Shown: one piece after another, positions 26,897 to 36,427 of the stretch
How the letters are laid out: every line of letters begins with the position of its first letter
How positions within the stretch are numbered: position 1 is the stretch's first letter
NCBI GenBank assembly: GCA_020632795.1
Contig: JACKEV010000020.1
Coordinates: 153,117-217,116, forward strand
Reading direction: 5' to 3'
Source of the DNA: Alphaproteobacteria bacterium
Lineage (GTDB): Bacteria > Myxococcota_A > UBA796 > CAJQPC01
Length of the DNA: 64,000 bases
Notes under the pieces: model-generated
What the model saw: the letters and a program-made list of their open reading frames with translations, nothing else
Databases searched by the model: none
Told to the model about the DNA's origin: nothing
Made by a program: the position numbers and the translations under genes

Positions 26897-29800
26897 ATGC
26901 CCACCACCCTCCACGCCGACCTCCGCGCCGACCTCCACACCGCCCACGCCGTCGCCCTCGTTGGCAGCGCCGTCGCCCGCCACCTCAGCGCCGACGCCCC
27001 CACCACCTCCTGGACCGGCCTCCTGCGCCACGGCCTGGACCGCCTCGTCACCCTCGGCCGCCTCGTCGCCGCCCACCTCGCCCCCTACGAGGCCCTGCTG
27101 GCCACCAACCACCCCACCAGCCAGCACCTCGTCGCCGAGCTGGTCTCCCGCGAGCTGGGCCCCGGCGAGCGCGCCCGCTGGCTGCGCGACGCCCTCGGCG
27201 CCCTGACGCCGAAGGCCCCCGCCATCGCCCAGGCCCTCGGCGCCCTGGGCGTGCCCCTGGCCAGCGCCACCCCCGACACCCTGCTCGCCGCCGCCCTGGA
27301 GCGTCCCGCCATCCCCTGGACCGACCGCAGCGGCGCCGAGCGTTGGCTGCGCGGCGACGCCCCCGGCGTGCTCCACCTGCTGGGCTGCTGGGACACCCCC
27401 GACAGCGTGCTGCTCGGCGTCCGGGCCCTCGAAGACGCCCACGCCCAGGCCATCCTCCAGGCCCTGCGCACCTCCCGCACCCTGGTCCTCATCGGCTGCG
27501 CCGACGCGCTGCGCACCCCCGCCCTCGACGCCCTGTGGCGCTGGGCCCGCGCCCGCTTCGCGGAGTCCGAGAGCCGGGTCTACCTGCTGGCCCAGGACGA
27601 CCAGGTCGACGCCTTGCGCGCCGGTCTCCCCAAGGAGGACCGCACCGTCGTCGTGCCCTACGGGGAGCGGGAGGACGACCTTCTGCCCTTCCTCCAAAGC
27701 CTCGCCCCCGTCCGTGAGCCCGTCGTCATCGAGTCTTCAGCAGACCACGCCGCGACTCTGGACCGCTACAAGCGCAAGCTCACCGCCGAGGCCGAGCTGC
27801 TCAACGCCCCCTTCGCCGCCCCCCACCGTCGCAAGCTCTCCGACGTCTACGTGCGCCTGCGCCTGCGCCCCCAGGCTGAGCACGAGCTGCGCGACCAGCC
27901 CGCCGAGGCCCCGCTCTCCGCCTACCTGCTGGGGAGCCGCCGCCGCTGGGTGGTCCTGGGCGGCCCCGGCTCCGGCAAGACCACCTCCGTACGCCAGCTC
28001 GCCCTGCGCCTGCTGGACGAGGACGGCCCCCTGCCCGTGCTGCTCAAGGTCCCCGACGTCTGCGCTGAGGGGCTGTGGGGCGCGGTGGAGCAGCGCTATG
28101 ACGCCGACATCGCCGGGATGCTCCAGCAGCATGGCGAGCTGTTGTGGATGTTCGACGGCCTGGACGAAGCCCTGAACCCCAACGAGGCCCGCGAGAAGAT
28201 GGTCAGCCTGGCCGCCGAGCTGCAAGGCCACCGCGTCGTGCTCTCCAGCCGGGACGCCGACTACGACCCCCTGACGGGCTTCGACGACCTCATGATCCGC
28301 GCGCTCGACGAAGACCAGCAGGAGGAGCTGCTGTTGTGCTACACGACCGACGCCCGCCGAGCCCACCGCGTGCTCACCCGCATGCGCGCTCGCCCCCGCA
28401 CCCGGGACCTCGTGGAGACGCCGCTGCTGCTGAGCCTCATCGGCACCCTGCTGCGCGCGAACCCCGACCAGGACCCCCCCGAGCGCCGCGCGACCCTGTA
28501 CAGCGAGGCCATCGCGCTGGCTTTGAACCCCAGCCTCCTGGACCGCAAGCGCCCAACGCTCAAGGACGAGGCCCTGGCCGGCGAGGTGCTGGGGGTGTTG
28601 TCGCTGGCCCTGCACGGCGAGGCTCGAGACCGCTACCCCATGCGGCAGGTGGCGCGGGCGCTACAGGAACACAAAGCGCTGAACGAGCAGGTCCGCGAGG
28701 TCTACGGCGACGTCGACGCCCTGCTGCGAGACGTCGCCAAGGTCACCCGGCTGGTCACCGTGCGCGGCCGGGCCCGCAGCGCCCAGGCCAGCGTCCACTT
28801 CCCCCACCGGACCTACCGGGAGTTCTTCGCTGCCGAGGCGCTGGTCGCCGCCCTGCACGACTGCCGATTGCTTGAGCGGGACGCCCCGGCCTGGAATGCG
28901 GGGGCCGCATTGAACGCCTCCCACAGCGGCCGAAGGACCGCCGAGCCCGTCCTGGAGCGCATCCTGGAGGACAGCCGGGAGCGCCCGCAGACCTGGTCTG
29001 AGGTGCTGGCCCTGACCTGTGGCCTTCTCGAAGGCACCGACGCCGACCGGCTGATCGCCTGGCTGGCGGCAGACGGCAACCCCCGGCTGGTCGCCCGGGT
29101 GGTCGCCGAGGGCGAGGGCCTGTCCGCAGAGACGGTGCAGCGCGCGCTGGGGCTGGAGTCGGGGTGGGGCCAGTGGGAGACCCGGCGCGACCTGCTGCTC
29201 AAGCTGCCCGAGACCGTCGGGGACCTGGGCGTGGTCGTGGGCCTGGTCGACAACGTCGCGCGCGGCACCACCGACGGCAACGACCTGTTCTGGGCGCGGG
29301 AGCTGCTGAGACGCATCGCACGGGGTGAGGTCACCGGAGAGGTGCCGAGAGGGACGACCCTGCAGGACGTTCAGGCGCGGGCGGGAGTGCTCGTCGAGGT
29401 GCTGCTGGCCAGGCATCGGCCGAAGGAGCGGGAGGCGCTACGGCGTTCACTCCGGGAGCAGGATCTGTGGAAGACCATCCCGGCCGGTGACTACCTCGTT
29501 GGCAGCCCAGAGAAGGAGGAGGGACGGTTCGACGATGAAGGCCCTCAGCATCCGGTGACGCTCACCAGCCCCTTTCAGATACTGGCCGTGCCGGTGACCT
29601 GGGCGATGTACGAGCACTTCGACCCGAGGCACCGCGCCGCCCGGGACGACTTCGACGGCCGCTGCCCTGTTGACCGGCAGGAGCAGCATCCCGTCTACAA
29701 CGTCACCTGGTACGCGGCCGCCACCTTCGCCGAGTGGCTGGGGGCCCGACTGCCCCTGGAGGCCGAGTGGGAGATCGCATGCCGCGCGAGGACGACCACT

Positions 29801-30220
29801 CAATACTGGAACGGCGATACCGAGGCGGACCTGGCCGCGGTCGGCTGGTACGCCGGCAACTCTGGCCGGCACACCCACCCGGTCGCCACCCCACCGACGG
29901 ACCAGGGCGCCGAGCACCCCTGGGGCCTGCACGATCTGCACGGCAACGTCCGGGAGTGGTGCCTGGACACCTGGGTCAACGACTACCGAGGTCGGGAGAC
30001 CGGCGTCACCCTGGACCCGGATGTGCCGCAGATGACCCTGCAGGGGCGAGATTGGCCAGAGGAGCCGGCAAATCTGACCGCCCGTCGCATGGTCCGCGGT
30101 GGGAGTTGGAACAACACCGCGCGCAACGCATGCTCTGCGTACCGGAACAGCAGGAGCCCGAGGATCGGGGTCAGGAGCCAAGGCTTCCGGCTCGTTCTGT
30201 CCGCCGCCCCCGAGCCTTGA
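26897..30220 (+). CDS. SIR2-like/NACHT NTPase/FGE-sulfatase fusion (DGR target, sensor 2)
   Basis: 1107 residues with the same order as the protein at 8004. The SIR2-like part (~10-280) has lost catalytic residues (ASATPD for the NYD motif; HLLG for HLHG). NACHT domain: Walker A GGPGSGKTTS, Walker B WMFDGLDEA, C-terminal FPHRTYREFFAAE. The FGE domain includes LPLEAEWEIACRA and HGNVREWC. The last 44 codons are a DGR-type variable region. It is followed by spacer repeat copy 1. Extreme third-position GC throughout. Inferred role: STAND sensor of an invader or self marker whose ligand-binding tip can be re-sampled by mutagenic retrohoming. Confidence 0.85.
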   Translation: MPTTLHADLRADLHTAHAVALVGSAVARHLSADAPTTSWTGLLRHGLDRLVTLGRLVAAHLAPYEALLATNHPTSQHLVAELVSRELGPGERARWLRDALGALTPKAPAIAQALGALGVPLASATPDTLLAAALERPAIPWTDRSGAERWLRGDAPGVLHLLGCWDTPDSVLLGVRALEDAHAQAILQALRTSRTLVLIGCADALRTPALDALWRWARARFAESESRVYLLAQDDQVDALRAGLPKEDRTVVVPYGEREDDLLPFLQSLAPVREPVVIESSADHAATLDRYKRKLTAEAELLNAPFAAPHRRKLSDVYVRLRLRPQAEHELRDQPAEAPLSAYLLGSRRRWVVLGGPGSGKTTSVRQLALRLLDEDGPLPVLLKVPDVCAEGLWGAVEQRYDADIAGMLQQHGELLWMFDGLDEALNPNEAREKMVSLAAELQGHRVVLSSRDADYDPLTGFDDLMIRALDEDQQEELLLCYTTDARRAHRVLTRMRARPRTRDLVETPLLLSLIGTLLRANPDQDPPERRATLYSEAIALALNPSLLDRKRPTLKDEALAGEVLGVLSLALHGEARDRYPMRQVARALQEHKALNEQVREVYGDVDALLRDVAKVTRLVTVRGRARSAQASVHFPHRTYREFFAAEALVAALHDCRLLERDAPAWNAGAALNASHSGRRTAEPVLERILEDSRERPQTWSEVLALTCGLLEGTDADRLIAWLAADGNPRLVARVVAEGEGLSAETVQRALGLESGWGQWETRRDLLLKLPETVGDLGVVVGLVDNVARGTTDGNDLFWARELLRRIARGEVTGEVPRGTTLQDVQARAGVLVEVLLARHRPKEREALRRSLREQDLWKTIPAGDYLVGSPEKEEGRFDDEGPQHPVTLTSPFQILAVPVTWAMYEHFDPRHRAARDDFDGRCPVDRQEQHPVYNVTWYAAATFAEWLGARLPLEAEWEIACRARTTTQYWNGDTEADLAAVGWYAGNSGRHTHPVATPPTDQGAEHPWGLHDLHGNVREWCLDTWVNDYRGRETGVTLDPDVPQMTLQGRDWPEEPANLTARRMVRGGSWNNTARNACSAYRNSRSPRIGVRSQGFRLVLSAAPEP
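30086..30217 (+). repeat. DGR variable region VR2
   Basis: 44 codons at the 3' end of the 26897 gene. The outer parts match VR3, VR4 and the template-like repeat almost base for base, while differences cluster in codons 9-24. Compared with VR3 and VR4, nearly all differences fall in columns explained by a template AAC, AGG, ACC, TAC or CAA codon with A replaced. TGATCCTGGAT at the stop codon begins a hairpin like those in Bordetella-type DGRs. Confidence 0.75.
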
Positions 30221-30608
30221 TCCTGGATAGTGGAGCGTGTGTCTCGCCCCGGCGAACGCGGCGAGATCGCGCCGACGACCGGCGAGCAGGGTGACACGCT
30301 CGGCTGAGTGCCTGTAGCGCCTGATCCGTCGATGACACCGATGCTATCGGCGTCACGGAAGACCTGTCGCCGGACCGCGACGCGGCCGACCTCGCCGACG
30401 CACGCGGCGGATGTCGCCGCCGCCCGGCCACGCCCCGGCCACCCTCGCCGCCGATCGGCACCCCCCATGTGCCAACCTCGCCGGCCCACCGGCCCGACAC
30501 CCCACGAACCGGCCGACCTCGCCGAACCGCCGGCCAAGCGCGCCGCCCCCCGGCCAACCTCGCCGCCCTCGCCCACCCCGCGTTACCTTCCCGCCTGGGC
30601 GCACCACC
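30221..30608. repeat. Inter-target spacer repeat, copy 1
   Basis: A non-coding ~350 bp sequence shared with 33891-34238 (direct) and 36428-36781 (inverted). Recognisable parts in order are GTGTCTCGCCCCGGCGA, a hairpin (CCGATGCTATCGG, ~30349), GTCACGGAAGAC, and GCCGAC/CCGGCC-rich tracts. It separates one target gene from the next and may carry the promoter for the gene at 30609. No open frame is conserved among copies. Confidence 0.65.
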
Positions 30609-33600
30609 ATGACCCTCCACCCAGACCTCGCCGAGACCCTCCGCTCCCGCGACGCCGTCCTCCTCGTCGGCCCGTCCCTGCTCCACCACCTCACCGGCGA
30701 CGCCCGCCTCACCCCCGCCGGCCTGCTGGCCGCCGGCCTCGACCAGCTCGACCACCTCGACCCCGAGGAGCGGGACGACTGGCGCCGCATCCTCGCCCGC
30801 GGCCGGCTGACCGCCGTCGGCGACCTGCTGCGCGACCAGCTCGTCCCTGGGGCGCTGAAGAGCTGGCTCCGCGACACCTTCGAGCCCCTGACGCCCCCCG
30901 CCGCGCTCACTACCCTGGCCCAGCTCGACGTGCTCATCGCCACAGTCACCCCCGACGGCCTGCTCGCCCGCGCCCTGGGCCTGCCGGCGGTGCCTTGGAC
31001 GAAGACCTCCGAGGTCGAGCGCCTGCTGCGCGGCCAGGCCAGGGGCGTGCTGCACCTCCACGGCCACTGGTCCGAGCCCGACTCCCTGCTGCTCGGCCGC
31101 GCCGACCTGGCCCGCCTCCACCACGACCCCGCCGCCGACGCCTTGCTCAAGGCCCTGCGCACCACCCGCACCTTCGTGCTGGTCGGCTTCGACGACGCCC
31201 TGAGCGACGGGGCCCTGCGTCGCCTGCTGGCCTGGTCGGGGCAGCTCTTCGCCGGCTCGGAGACCCGGCACTACCGCCTGGTCCGGGCCGACCGGGTCGA
31301 GGCCCTGCGCGCTGAGCACAGCGAGGGACAGCGCTTCGTGGTGCTGCCCTACGGGGAGCGGGAGGAGGAGCTGCTGCCGCTCCTCCAGCGCCTCGCGCCC
31401 GTCCGTGATCCCGTCCTCATCGAGTCTTCAGCAGACGAGGCCGCGCTGCTGACCCGCTACGCCGAGGCCCTGCGCGCCGAGGCCGAGCAGCTCAGCCGGG
31501 TCTTCTGCCCCGACGGCCGCCGGGACCTCTCCGAGGTCTACGTGCGCCTGCGGGTGCGGCCCACGGGCGCTGTGGACCAGCGCCTGCCCCCCGAGGCCCC
31601 CCTGCGCGACTATCTGCGCCGCGAGCACCGCCTGTGGGTGGTCCTGGGCGGCCCCGGCTCGGGCAAGACCACCCTGCTGCGCCAGCGCGCCCGCGAGCTG
31701 CTGGACGAGGGCGGGCCCGTGCCCCTGCTGCTCAAGGTCTCCGAGGTCTGCGACGCGGGGCTGTGGCGCGCGGCTGCCGCCCGCTACGGGCCCGACATCG
31801 CCGCCCTGCTGGAGCGCCGCGCGGCCCAGGGCGCGCTGGTCCTGCTGCTCGACGGCCTGGACGAAGCCCTGGACCTGCCCCGGGCGCGGCTCCAGGTCAC
31901 CCGCATCGCCGCGACCCTCAGCCCCTGCCGCGTGGTCGTCTCCAGCCGGGTGGCCGACTACGACTACCTGCCCGGCGACTTCCGCGACCTGGAGCTGCTG
32001 CCCCTCGACCCGGACCGCCAGGCCGAGCTGCTCTCCCGCTACTGCACCGACCCCGGCCTGGTCGACCGGGTGCTGCGTCGGCTGCGCGCCCGTCACCGCA
32101 TGCGCGACCTCGCCGAGACCCCCCTGCTGCTCAGCCTCGTCGGCGTGCTGCTGGGCCAGGGCGCGGGCATCCCGGACAAGCGCGCCGACCTCTACGCCAC
32201 CGCCATCGGCCTGATGCTCGACCCCCACCCCCTGGACAGCGACCGGCCCCGGCTCACCGACGTCGCCCTGGCCCGCCGCGCCCTGGGCGCTGTCTCCCTG
32301 GCCCTGCACGACCGCAAGCGGGACGCCTACCCCCTGCGCGCCGTGCGCAAGGCCCTCCAGGGCTCGGCGGCGGGCCGGGTCTTCGGCGGTGTGGAGGCCA
32401 TGCTGCGGGACATCCAGCGGGTCAGCGGCCTGGTCGAGGTCCACGGCGAGCCCGGCTCGGCGCGGCAGAGCCTCGTCTTCCCCCACCGCACCTTCCGGGA
32501 GTTCTTCGCCGCCGAGGCCCTGGTGGCGCAGATGGACGCGCTGGAGGTGCTGGAGCGCGAGGCACCGACGCTGGAGGCCAAGGCGGCCTTCTCCACGGCC
32601 TCGCGGGTGGTCAGCGAGCTGCCCGGAGACCTGCCGCGCATCCTCCAGGGCAGCCGGGAGCGGCCCGAGGCCTGGTCCGAGGTGCTGGCGCTCGCCTGCG
32701 GCCTGCTGGACGGGGAGCACGCCGACCGCCTGGTCGCCTGGGTCGCCGCCGAGGGCCACGGGGCGCTGGTCGCCCGGGTCGTCGCCGAGGGTGAGGGCCT
32801 CTCCCCCGAGACCGTGCGGACCGCCCTGGGCCTGGAGGGCGGCTGGGACAAGTGGGAGGCCCGTCGGGACCTGCTGCTGGAGCTGCCCGAGACCATCGGG
32901 GACCTGGGCGTGGTGGTCGGCCTGGTGGACACCTTCGCCCAGGGCACCACCGACGGGAACGACCTGTTCTGGGCGCGGGAGCTGCTGCGGCGCATCGCCC
33001 GGGGCGAGGTGGCCGGGACGGTGGCGGAGGGCACGGTCGCGGACGTGCGGGAGCGGGCGGGGGCCTTGGCGGAGGAGGTGCTGCGGCGGCATCGGCCGAG
33101 GGAGCGGGAGGGCTTGAGGCGGGAGTTGGAGGAGCGGGGGCTGTGGAAGACGATCCCGGCGGGGGAGTACGTCGTCGGGAGCCCGGAGGACGAGGAGGGC
33201 CGAGGCAGCGCCGAGGGGCCCCAGCATCCGGTGACGCTGCTCAAGCCGCTGCGCATGCTGGCGGTGCCGGTGACCTGGGCGAAGTACGAGCGCTTCGATC
33301 CGGGGCATCGAGAAGCGCGGAGCTCTTTCAACGGCCCCCCTGCTGATCAGACCCACCATCCGGTGAACAACATCACCTGGTACGCCGCCGTCGCCTTCGC
33401 CGAGTGGCTGGGAGCCCGCCTGCCCCTGGAGGCCGAGTGGGAGATCGCCTGCCGGGCAGAGACCACCACCCGGTACTGGAGCGGTGACACCGTGGCCGAT
33501 CTGGCCGCCGTCGGCTGGTACGACGGCAACTCTGGCCAGCGCACCCACCCGGTCGCCACGCCGCCCACGGACCGGGGCGCCGAGCACCCCTGGGGTCTGT

Positions 33601-33890
33601 TCGACCTGCACGGCAACGTCTGGGAGTGGTGCCTGGACCCCTGGGTGCGCCACTACCGAGGCCGGGAGACCGGCGTCACCCTTGACCCGAATGTGCCAAG
33701 GATGACCGTCCAGGGGCAGGATTGGCCGGAGGAGCCGGCGGATCTCGCCGCCCTCCGCGTGGTCCGCGGCGGGAGCTGGTTCATCTCCGCGCGCTTCGCG
33801 CGCTCTGCGTTCCGGAACGACTGGGTCCCGGGGCTCGGGCTCGGGGACCGGGGCTTCCGGCTCGTTCTGTCCGCCGCCCCCGAGCCTTGA
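30609..33890 (+). CDS. SIR2-like/NACHT NTPase/FGE-sulfatase fusion (DGR target, sensor 3)
   Basis: 1093 residues from ATG at 30609; the open frame extending back to 30411 lies in the spacer repeat. The SIR2-like part keeps the catalytic-type HLHG but has ATVTPD instead of NYD. NACHT domain: GGPGSGKTT, LLLDGLDEA, FPHRTFREFFAAE. FGE domain with HGNVWEWC and the variable tail RVVRGGSW onward. Closest relative in the window is the 8004 protein in the NACHT part and the 26897 protein in the FGE tail. Followed by spacer copy 2 and the DGR reverse transcriptase on the other strand. The window holds three such genes in the same orientation, two of them in tandem. Confidence 0.85.
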   Translation: MTLHPDLAETLRSRDAVLLVGPSLLHHLTGDARLTPAGLLAAGLDQLDHLDPEERDDWRRILARGRLTAVGDLLRDQLVPGALKSWLRDTFEPLTPPAALTTLAQLDVLIATVTPDGLLARALGLPAVPWTKTSEVERLLRGQARGVLHLHGHWSEPDSLLLGRADLARLHHDPAADALLKALRTTRTFVLVGFDDALSDGALRRLLAWSGQLFAGSETRHYRLVRADRVEALRAEHSEGQRFVVLPYGEREEELLPLLQRLAPVRDPVLIESSADEAALLTRYAEALRAEAEQLSRVFCPDGRRDLSEVYVRLRVRPTGAVDQRLPPEAPLRDYLRREHRLWVVLGGPGSGKTTLLRQRARELLDEGGPVPLLLKVSEVCDAGLWRAAAARYGPDIAALLERRAAQGALVLLLDGLDEALDLPRARLQVTRIAATLSPCRVVVSSRVADYDYLPGDFRDLELLPLDPDRQAELLSRYCTDPGLVDRVLRRLRARHRMRDLAETPLLLSLVGVLLGQGAGIPDKRADLYATAIGLMLDPHPLDSDRPRLTDVALARRALGAVSLALHDRKRDAYPLRAVRKALQGSAAGRVFGGVEAMLRDIQRVSGLVEVHGEPGSARQSLVFPHRTFREFFAAEALVAQMDALEVLEREAPTLEAKAAFSTASRVVSELPGDLPRILQGSRERPEAWSEVLALACGLLDGEHADRLVAWVAAEGHGALVARVVAEGEGLSPETVRTALGLEGGWDKWEARRDLLLELPETIGDLGVVVGLVDTFAQGTTDGNDLFWARELLRRIARGEVAGTVAEGTVADVRERAGALAEEVLRRHRPREREGLRRELEERGLWKTIPAGEYVVGSPEDEEGRGSAEGPQHPVTLLKPLRMLAVPVTWAKYERFDPGHREARSSFNGPPADQTHHPVNNITWYAAVAFAEWLGARLPLEAEWEIACRAETTTRYWSGDTVADLAAVGWYDGNSGQRTHPVATPPTDRGAEHPWGLFDLHGNVWEWCLDPWVRHYRGRETGVTLDPNVPRMTVQGQDWPEEPADLAALRVVRGGSWFISARFARSAFRNDWVPGLGLGDRGFRLVLSAAPEP
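33756..33887 (+). repeat. DGR variable region VR3
   Basis: Last 44 codons of the 30609 gene. Differs from VR4 at about eleven codons, each of the NNC, NGG or CNG type expected from adenine replacement, while the surrounding ~90 bases are essentially identical. It is followed by TGATCCTGGATCA (33888-33900), a 6-bp-stem palindrome that overlaps the stop codon. Confidence 0.8.
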
Positions 33891-34238
33891 TCCTGGATCA
33901 TAGAGAGTGTGTCTCGCCCCGGCGAGCCCGGCGAGATCACGACGACGGCCGGCGAGTCGGGTGACCCCCACGGCGGAGGGGCTGTAGCACCTGGGCCATC
34001 GACGATGCCGATGACATCGGCGTCACGGAAGAGCTGTCGCCGGAACGCGACGTCGCCGACCTCGCCGACACACACGGCGGATGTGGCCGACGTCCGGCCA
34101 CGCTCCGGCCACCTTGGCCACCGATCGGCCTCTCGGATGTGCCAACCTCGCCGGGCAGCCGGCCCGACACCCCACGAACCGGCCGACCTCGCCGGACCGC
34201 CGGCCAACCTCACCGTCCGCTCGCCGACGCCGGCCAGC
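33891..34238. repeat. Inter-target spacer repeat, copy 2
   Basis: Same order of elements as copy 1, with a perfect palindrome GCCGATGACATCGGC near 34005. It lies between VR3 and the 3' end of the oppositely oriented DGR reverse transcriptase gene. No gene seen. Confidence 0.65.
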
Positions 34239-35128
34239 TCAGAACAACATCACGCCGATCGACGACGCCAGGGACTGTTCCAGCGCTACCTGCGGCGCCT
34301 GCCCTGGCCGGCGGGTCGCCGCCTCACGGATCCGGGCCTGCATGCGCCGCTTCACCTTGCCCAGGGCGCGCCGATCGGTCCGGGTGATGCGGTAGCCCAG
34401 CGCGTCGAGGTGCCCCGCGCAGCTCAGGATCCGGGCGCTGGGGTGCTTGACCCGCAGGTCCCGCTCCTCGCGCACCCAGGCGACCACCGCCGCGCGCCAC
34501 CGGCGCAGCTCGCCCCGGCCTCGGCCGAAGAGGAACAGATCGTCGACATAGCGCACGTAGCCTGGGACCTTGAGCTGCCGCTTGACCACATGGTCCAGCT
34601 CGTTGAGCACCACCTGGGCGGCGAAGAGCTGGCTGGTGAGCGCCCCGATGGGCAGGCCCCGGCCGCGCGGCGGCCAGTCGTCCGGCAGCCCCACCCAGGC
34701 GCGATCCGCCGGATCGTCGTACAGGCCCGCGCCGGCCTCCAGGACGGCGTCCAGCACGCCCATGAAGCGGGTGTCCCGCACCCGGCGGTCCACAAGCCGG
34801 GGCGGCAGGCATATGCGTCATCGGTCGCCGAGCGCCGCAGCGCCGGCCCCATCAGCTCGACCAGGGCGGTGTGTACCACCCGGTCCAGGATCGGCGCGCG
34901 GGCGATGAGCCGCCGCTTGGGCTCCTGGATGCGCAGCAGTTCGAAGCCCTGAGGGCGATAGCGCCCGCAGTACAGCGCCTCGCGCAGCTCGGCCAGCAGC
35001 GGCTCCTGGCGGAACAGGAACCACGCGACCTCGGAGCCCCGCCGCTTGCCGCGCACGGTCAGGGCTGCGGCGCGCTCCAGGTGGTCGGGGTCGACCAGCC
35101 TCGGGAACAGCCCGCGCGCGGTCCTCAT
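34239..35128 (-). pseudogene. DGR reverse transcriptase, frameshifted and lacking motif A
   Basis: From ATG at 35128 the first ~110 codons are a DGR-type reverse transcriptase: RRLIARAPILDRVVHTAL and DDAYACRPG. The frame is then lost near 34797. The other frame resumes at RLVDRRVRDTRFMGVLDAVLEAG and includes PIGALTSQLFA (the DGR hallmark [IVL]GxxxSQ, unlike QGxxxSP of introns), GYVRYVDDLFLFG (catalytic YVDD) and an end at 34239. The stretch between, which in DGR enzymes carries LDxxxFF with the first catalytic Asp, is absent; by comparison about 40 residues are missing. As written the enzyme cannot work. Either the cassette is dead or the assembly has a local deletion. Confidence 0.85.
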
Positions 35129-35267
35129 GGGAGAGGGGGCTCGCCCGGACGTTCGGACGGCGCCGAGGCGCTCCTACCAGAACGGGCGAGCGGGGTCGGG
35201 CAGCCGAGGCTGCCGCTGGAGGCCGACCTGCTCGGGGTCCTGCTTCCACGCAGGTCACTGGGGACCT

Positions 35268-35410
35268 CGGGTTGGGGGCGGCGGACAGGACGAGCCGGAA
35301 GCCCTGATTGTGCCACTGGTTCCTGGGGTTGTTCCTGTTCCGGTACGCAGAGCGCGCGTCGCGCGCGGTGTTGTTCCAGCTCCCGCCGCGGACCACGCGG
35401 TGGGCGGTCC
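35268..35410 (-). repeat. DGR template repeat (TR)
   Basis: A ~140 bp non-coding copy of the target 3' ends, on the same strand as Avd and RT and between them, the canonical TR position. The frame matching the targets is closed by a TGA just upstream, so it is not a gene end. It is rich in AAC codons (SWNNTARDARSAYRN then RNNPRNQWHNQ), as templates are. Its first half explains VR3 and VR4 by A-to-N changes with two exceptions; its second half does not (see findings). Confidence 0.75.
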
Positions 35411-35429
35411 GGTCGGCCTCCTGTGGGGG

Positions 35430-35792
35430 TCACGTCGCGGTGAAGGCCCGGGCCTTCTTGCGCCAGCGCTTGCGCCAGCCGCCGAGCATGCGGCCGATCT
35501 GGTCCAGCTCACCCGCAGCGTAGCGGTGCGCGCCCGCGGACAGGCCGCCCAGGTCCCGGGCCAGGCGCAGGGTCACCCGCAAGCGGACGGCCGCCCGGTC
35601 AGCCCGCGCCAGGTGCTCGGCGCGCTCGGCGGGGAAGGTCAGGGCCAGGGAGACCGCGCTCAGCAGGACCTGGACGTCGCCGGCCAGCACATCGCCGGGG
35701 GCGGCGGGCATGGCGGGCGCCGCGCAGCGCTCCAGCAGCCAGCGCGCCAGGTCGTGGCAGCGCACGTACAGCGGCGCATCCCGCCAGCTCAC
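35430..35792 (-). CDS. avd: DGR accessory variability determinant (Avd)
   Basis: 120 residues, GTG start overlapping the stop of the HTH gene (GTGA). The all-helical pattern, with LRVTLRLARDLGGLSAGAHRYAAGELDQIGRMLGGW and a basic end (RKRWRKKAR), fits the four-helix-bundle Avd family, which forms a pentamer that binds the reverse transcriptase and template RNA. The order Avd-TR-RT is canonical. The template repeat begins about 20 bp after its stop. It is intact although the RT is not. Confidence 0.8.
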   Translation of the reverse strand: MSWRDAPLYVRCHDLARWLLERCAAPAMPAAPGDVLAGDVQVLLSAVSLALTFPAERAEHLARADRAAVRLRVTLRLARDLGGLSAGAHRYAAGELDQIGRMLGGWRKRWRKKARAFTAT

Positions 35793-36427
35793 GCGCGCCC
35801 CTGAGGCAGCCGCTCAGCCCAGCGGACCAGCCCGGAGAGGGCCGGCAGGGCCTCTCGCTCCAGCGTGGACAGCCAGGTGGCCTCGGGCTCGGCAGTGGGG
35901 TCCTCTGCGGCCAGTGCCAGGTGACCGATGGCCCGGCCCAGGTGGCTGCGCGCCTCGTTCAGCGCGGCCAGCTTGGGCTCCCGGTGGAAGAGGTGGCAGC
36001 CTTCGGCCAGGATAACCAGGCAGCGCTCCAGCTCCGCGGCGGCGGGCACCAGGGCGGGGCGGTCTGCGGCCTGGAGCGCCCGCAGCACCGGGCGGCCGAC
36101 GCGGAAGGCCTCCAGGTCCACCACCGAGCGCAGCCCCTCCTTGCGGCGCCGGGCGGTGCGGGACGGCAGGGCGTCCTCGACCAGCTCCCGGACCTCGTCG
36201 GCCTTGGCCTGCAGGGCGCGGCGCTGCGGCTCGGTCAGCGGCAGCGTGTCAGAGGGGATGAGCCAGCGGCCGCCCTTCTTGCGGCCGGGCACGTCGCCGC
36301 GCGCGAGCTGGCCGCGCAGGGTGCGGGGGCTGCGGCCCAGCAGGGTCGCGGCTTCTCGAAGGGTCAGGTCCACTCGGATCTCCTGGTCTGGTATCGGCGG
36401 TGAGGACACAGGGGGCGGGTCGGGCAT
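35789..36427 (-). CDS. HTH protein with Avd-like helical C-terminus, DGR-associated
   Basis: 212 residues from ATG at 36427; the frame open further upstream lies in a spacer repeat. Residues ~18-60 are an excisionase/MerR-type helix-turn-helix (LTLREAATLLGRSPRTLRGQLARG, then GRWLIPSDTL). The remainder is helical; one part (LERCLVILAEGCHLFHREPKLAALNEARSHLGRAIGHLALAA) has the length and periodicity of four-helix Avd-like proteins, though I cannot prove homology. Coupled to avd by GTGA. HTH proteins occur beside avd in some DGRs; control of template transcription or DNA targeting is a plausible role. Confidence 0.65.
   Translation of the reverse strand: MPDPPPVSSPPIPDQEIRVDLTLREAATLLGRSPRTLRGQLARGDVPGRKKGGRWLIPSDTLPLTEPQRRALQAKADEVRELVEDALPSRTARRRKEGLRSVVDLEAFRVGRPVLRALQAADRPALVPAAAELERCLVILAEGCHLFHREPKLAALNEARSHLGRAIGHLALAAEDPTAEPEATWLSTLEREALPALSGLVRWAERLPQGRA

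Noticed and set aside
31428..33971. Long minus-strand open frame of 847 codons under the third NACHT gene
   Set aside because: Antisense shadow of a gene with extreme third-position GC; Gln/Gly/His-rich and domain-free.
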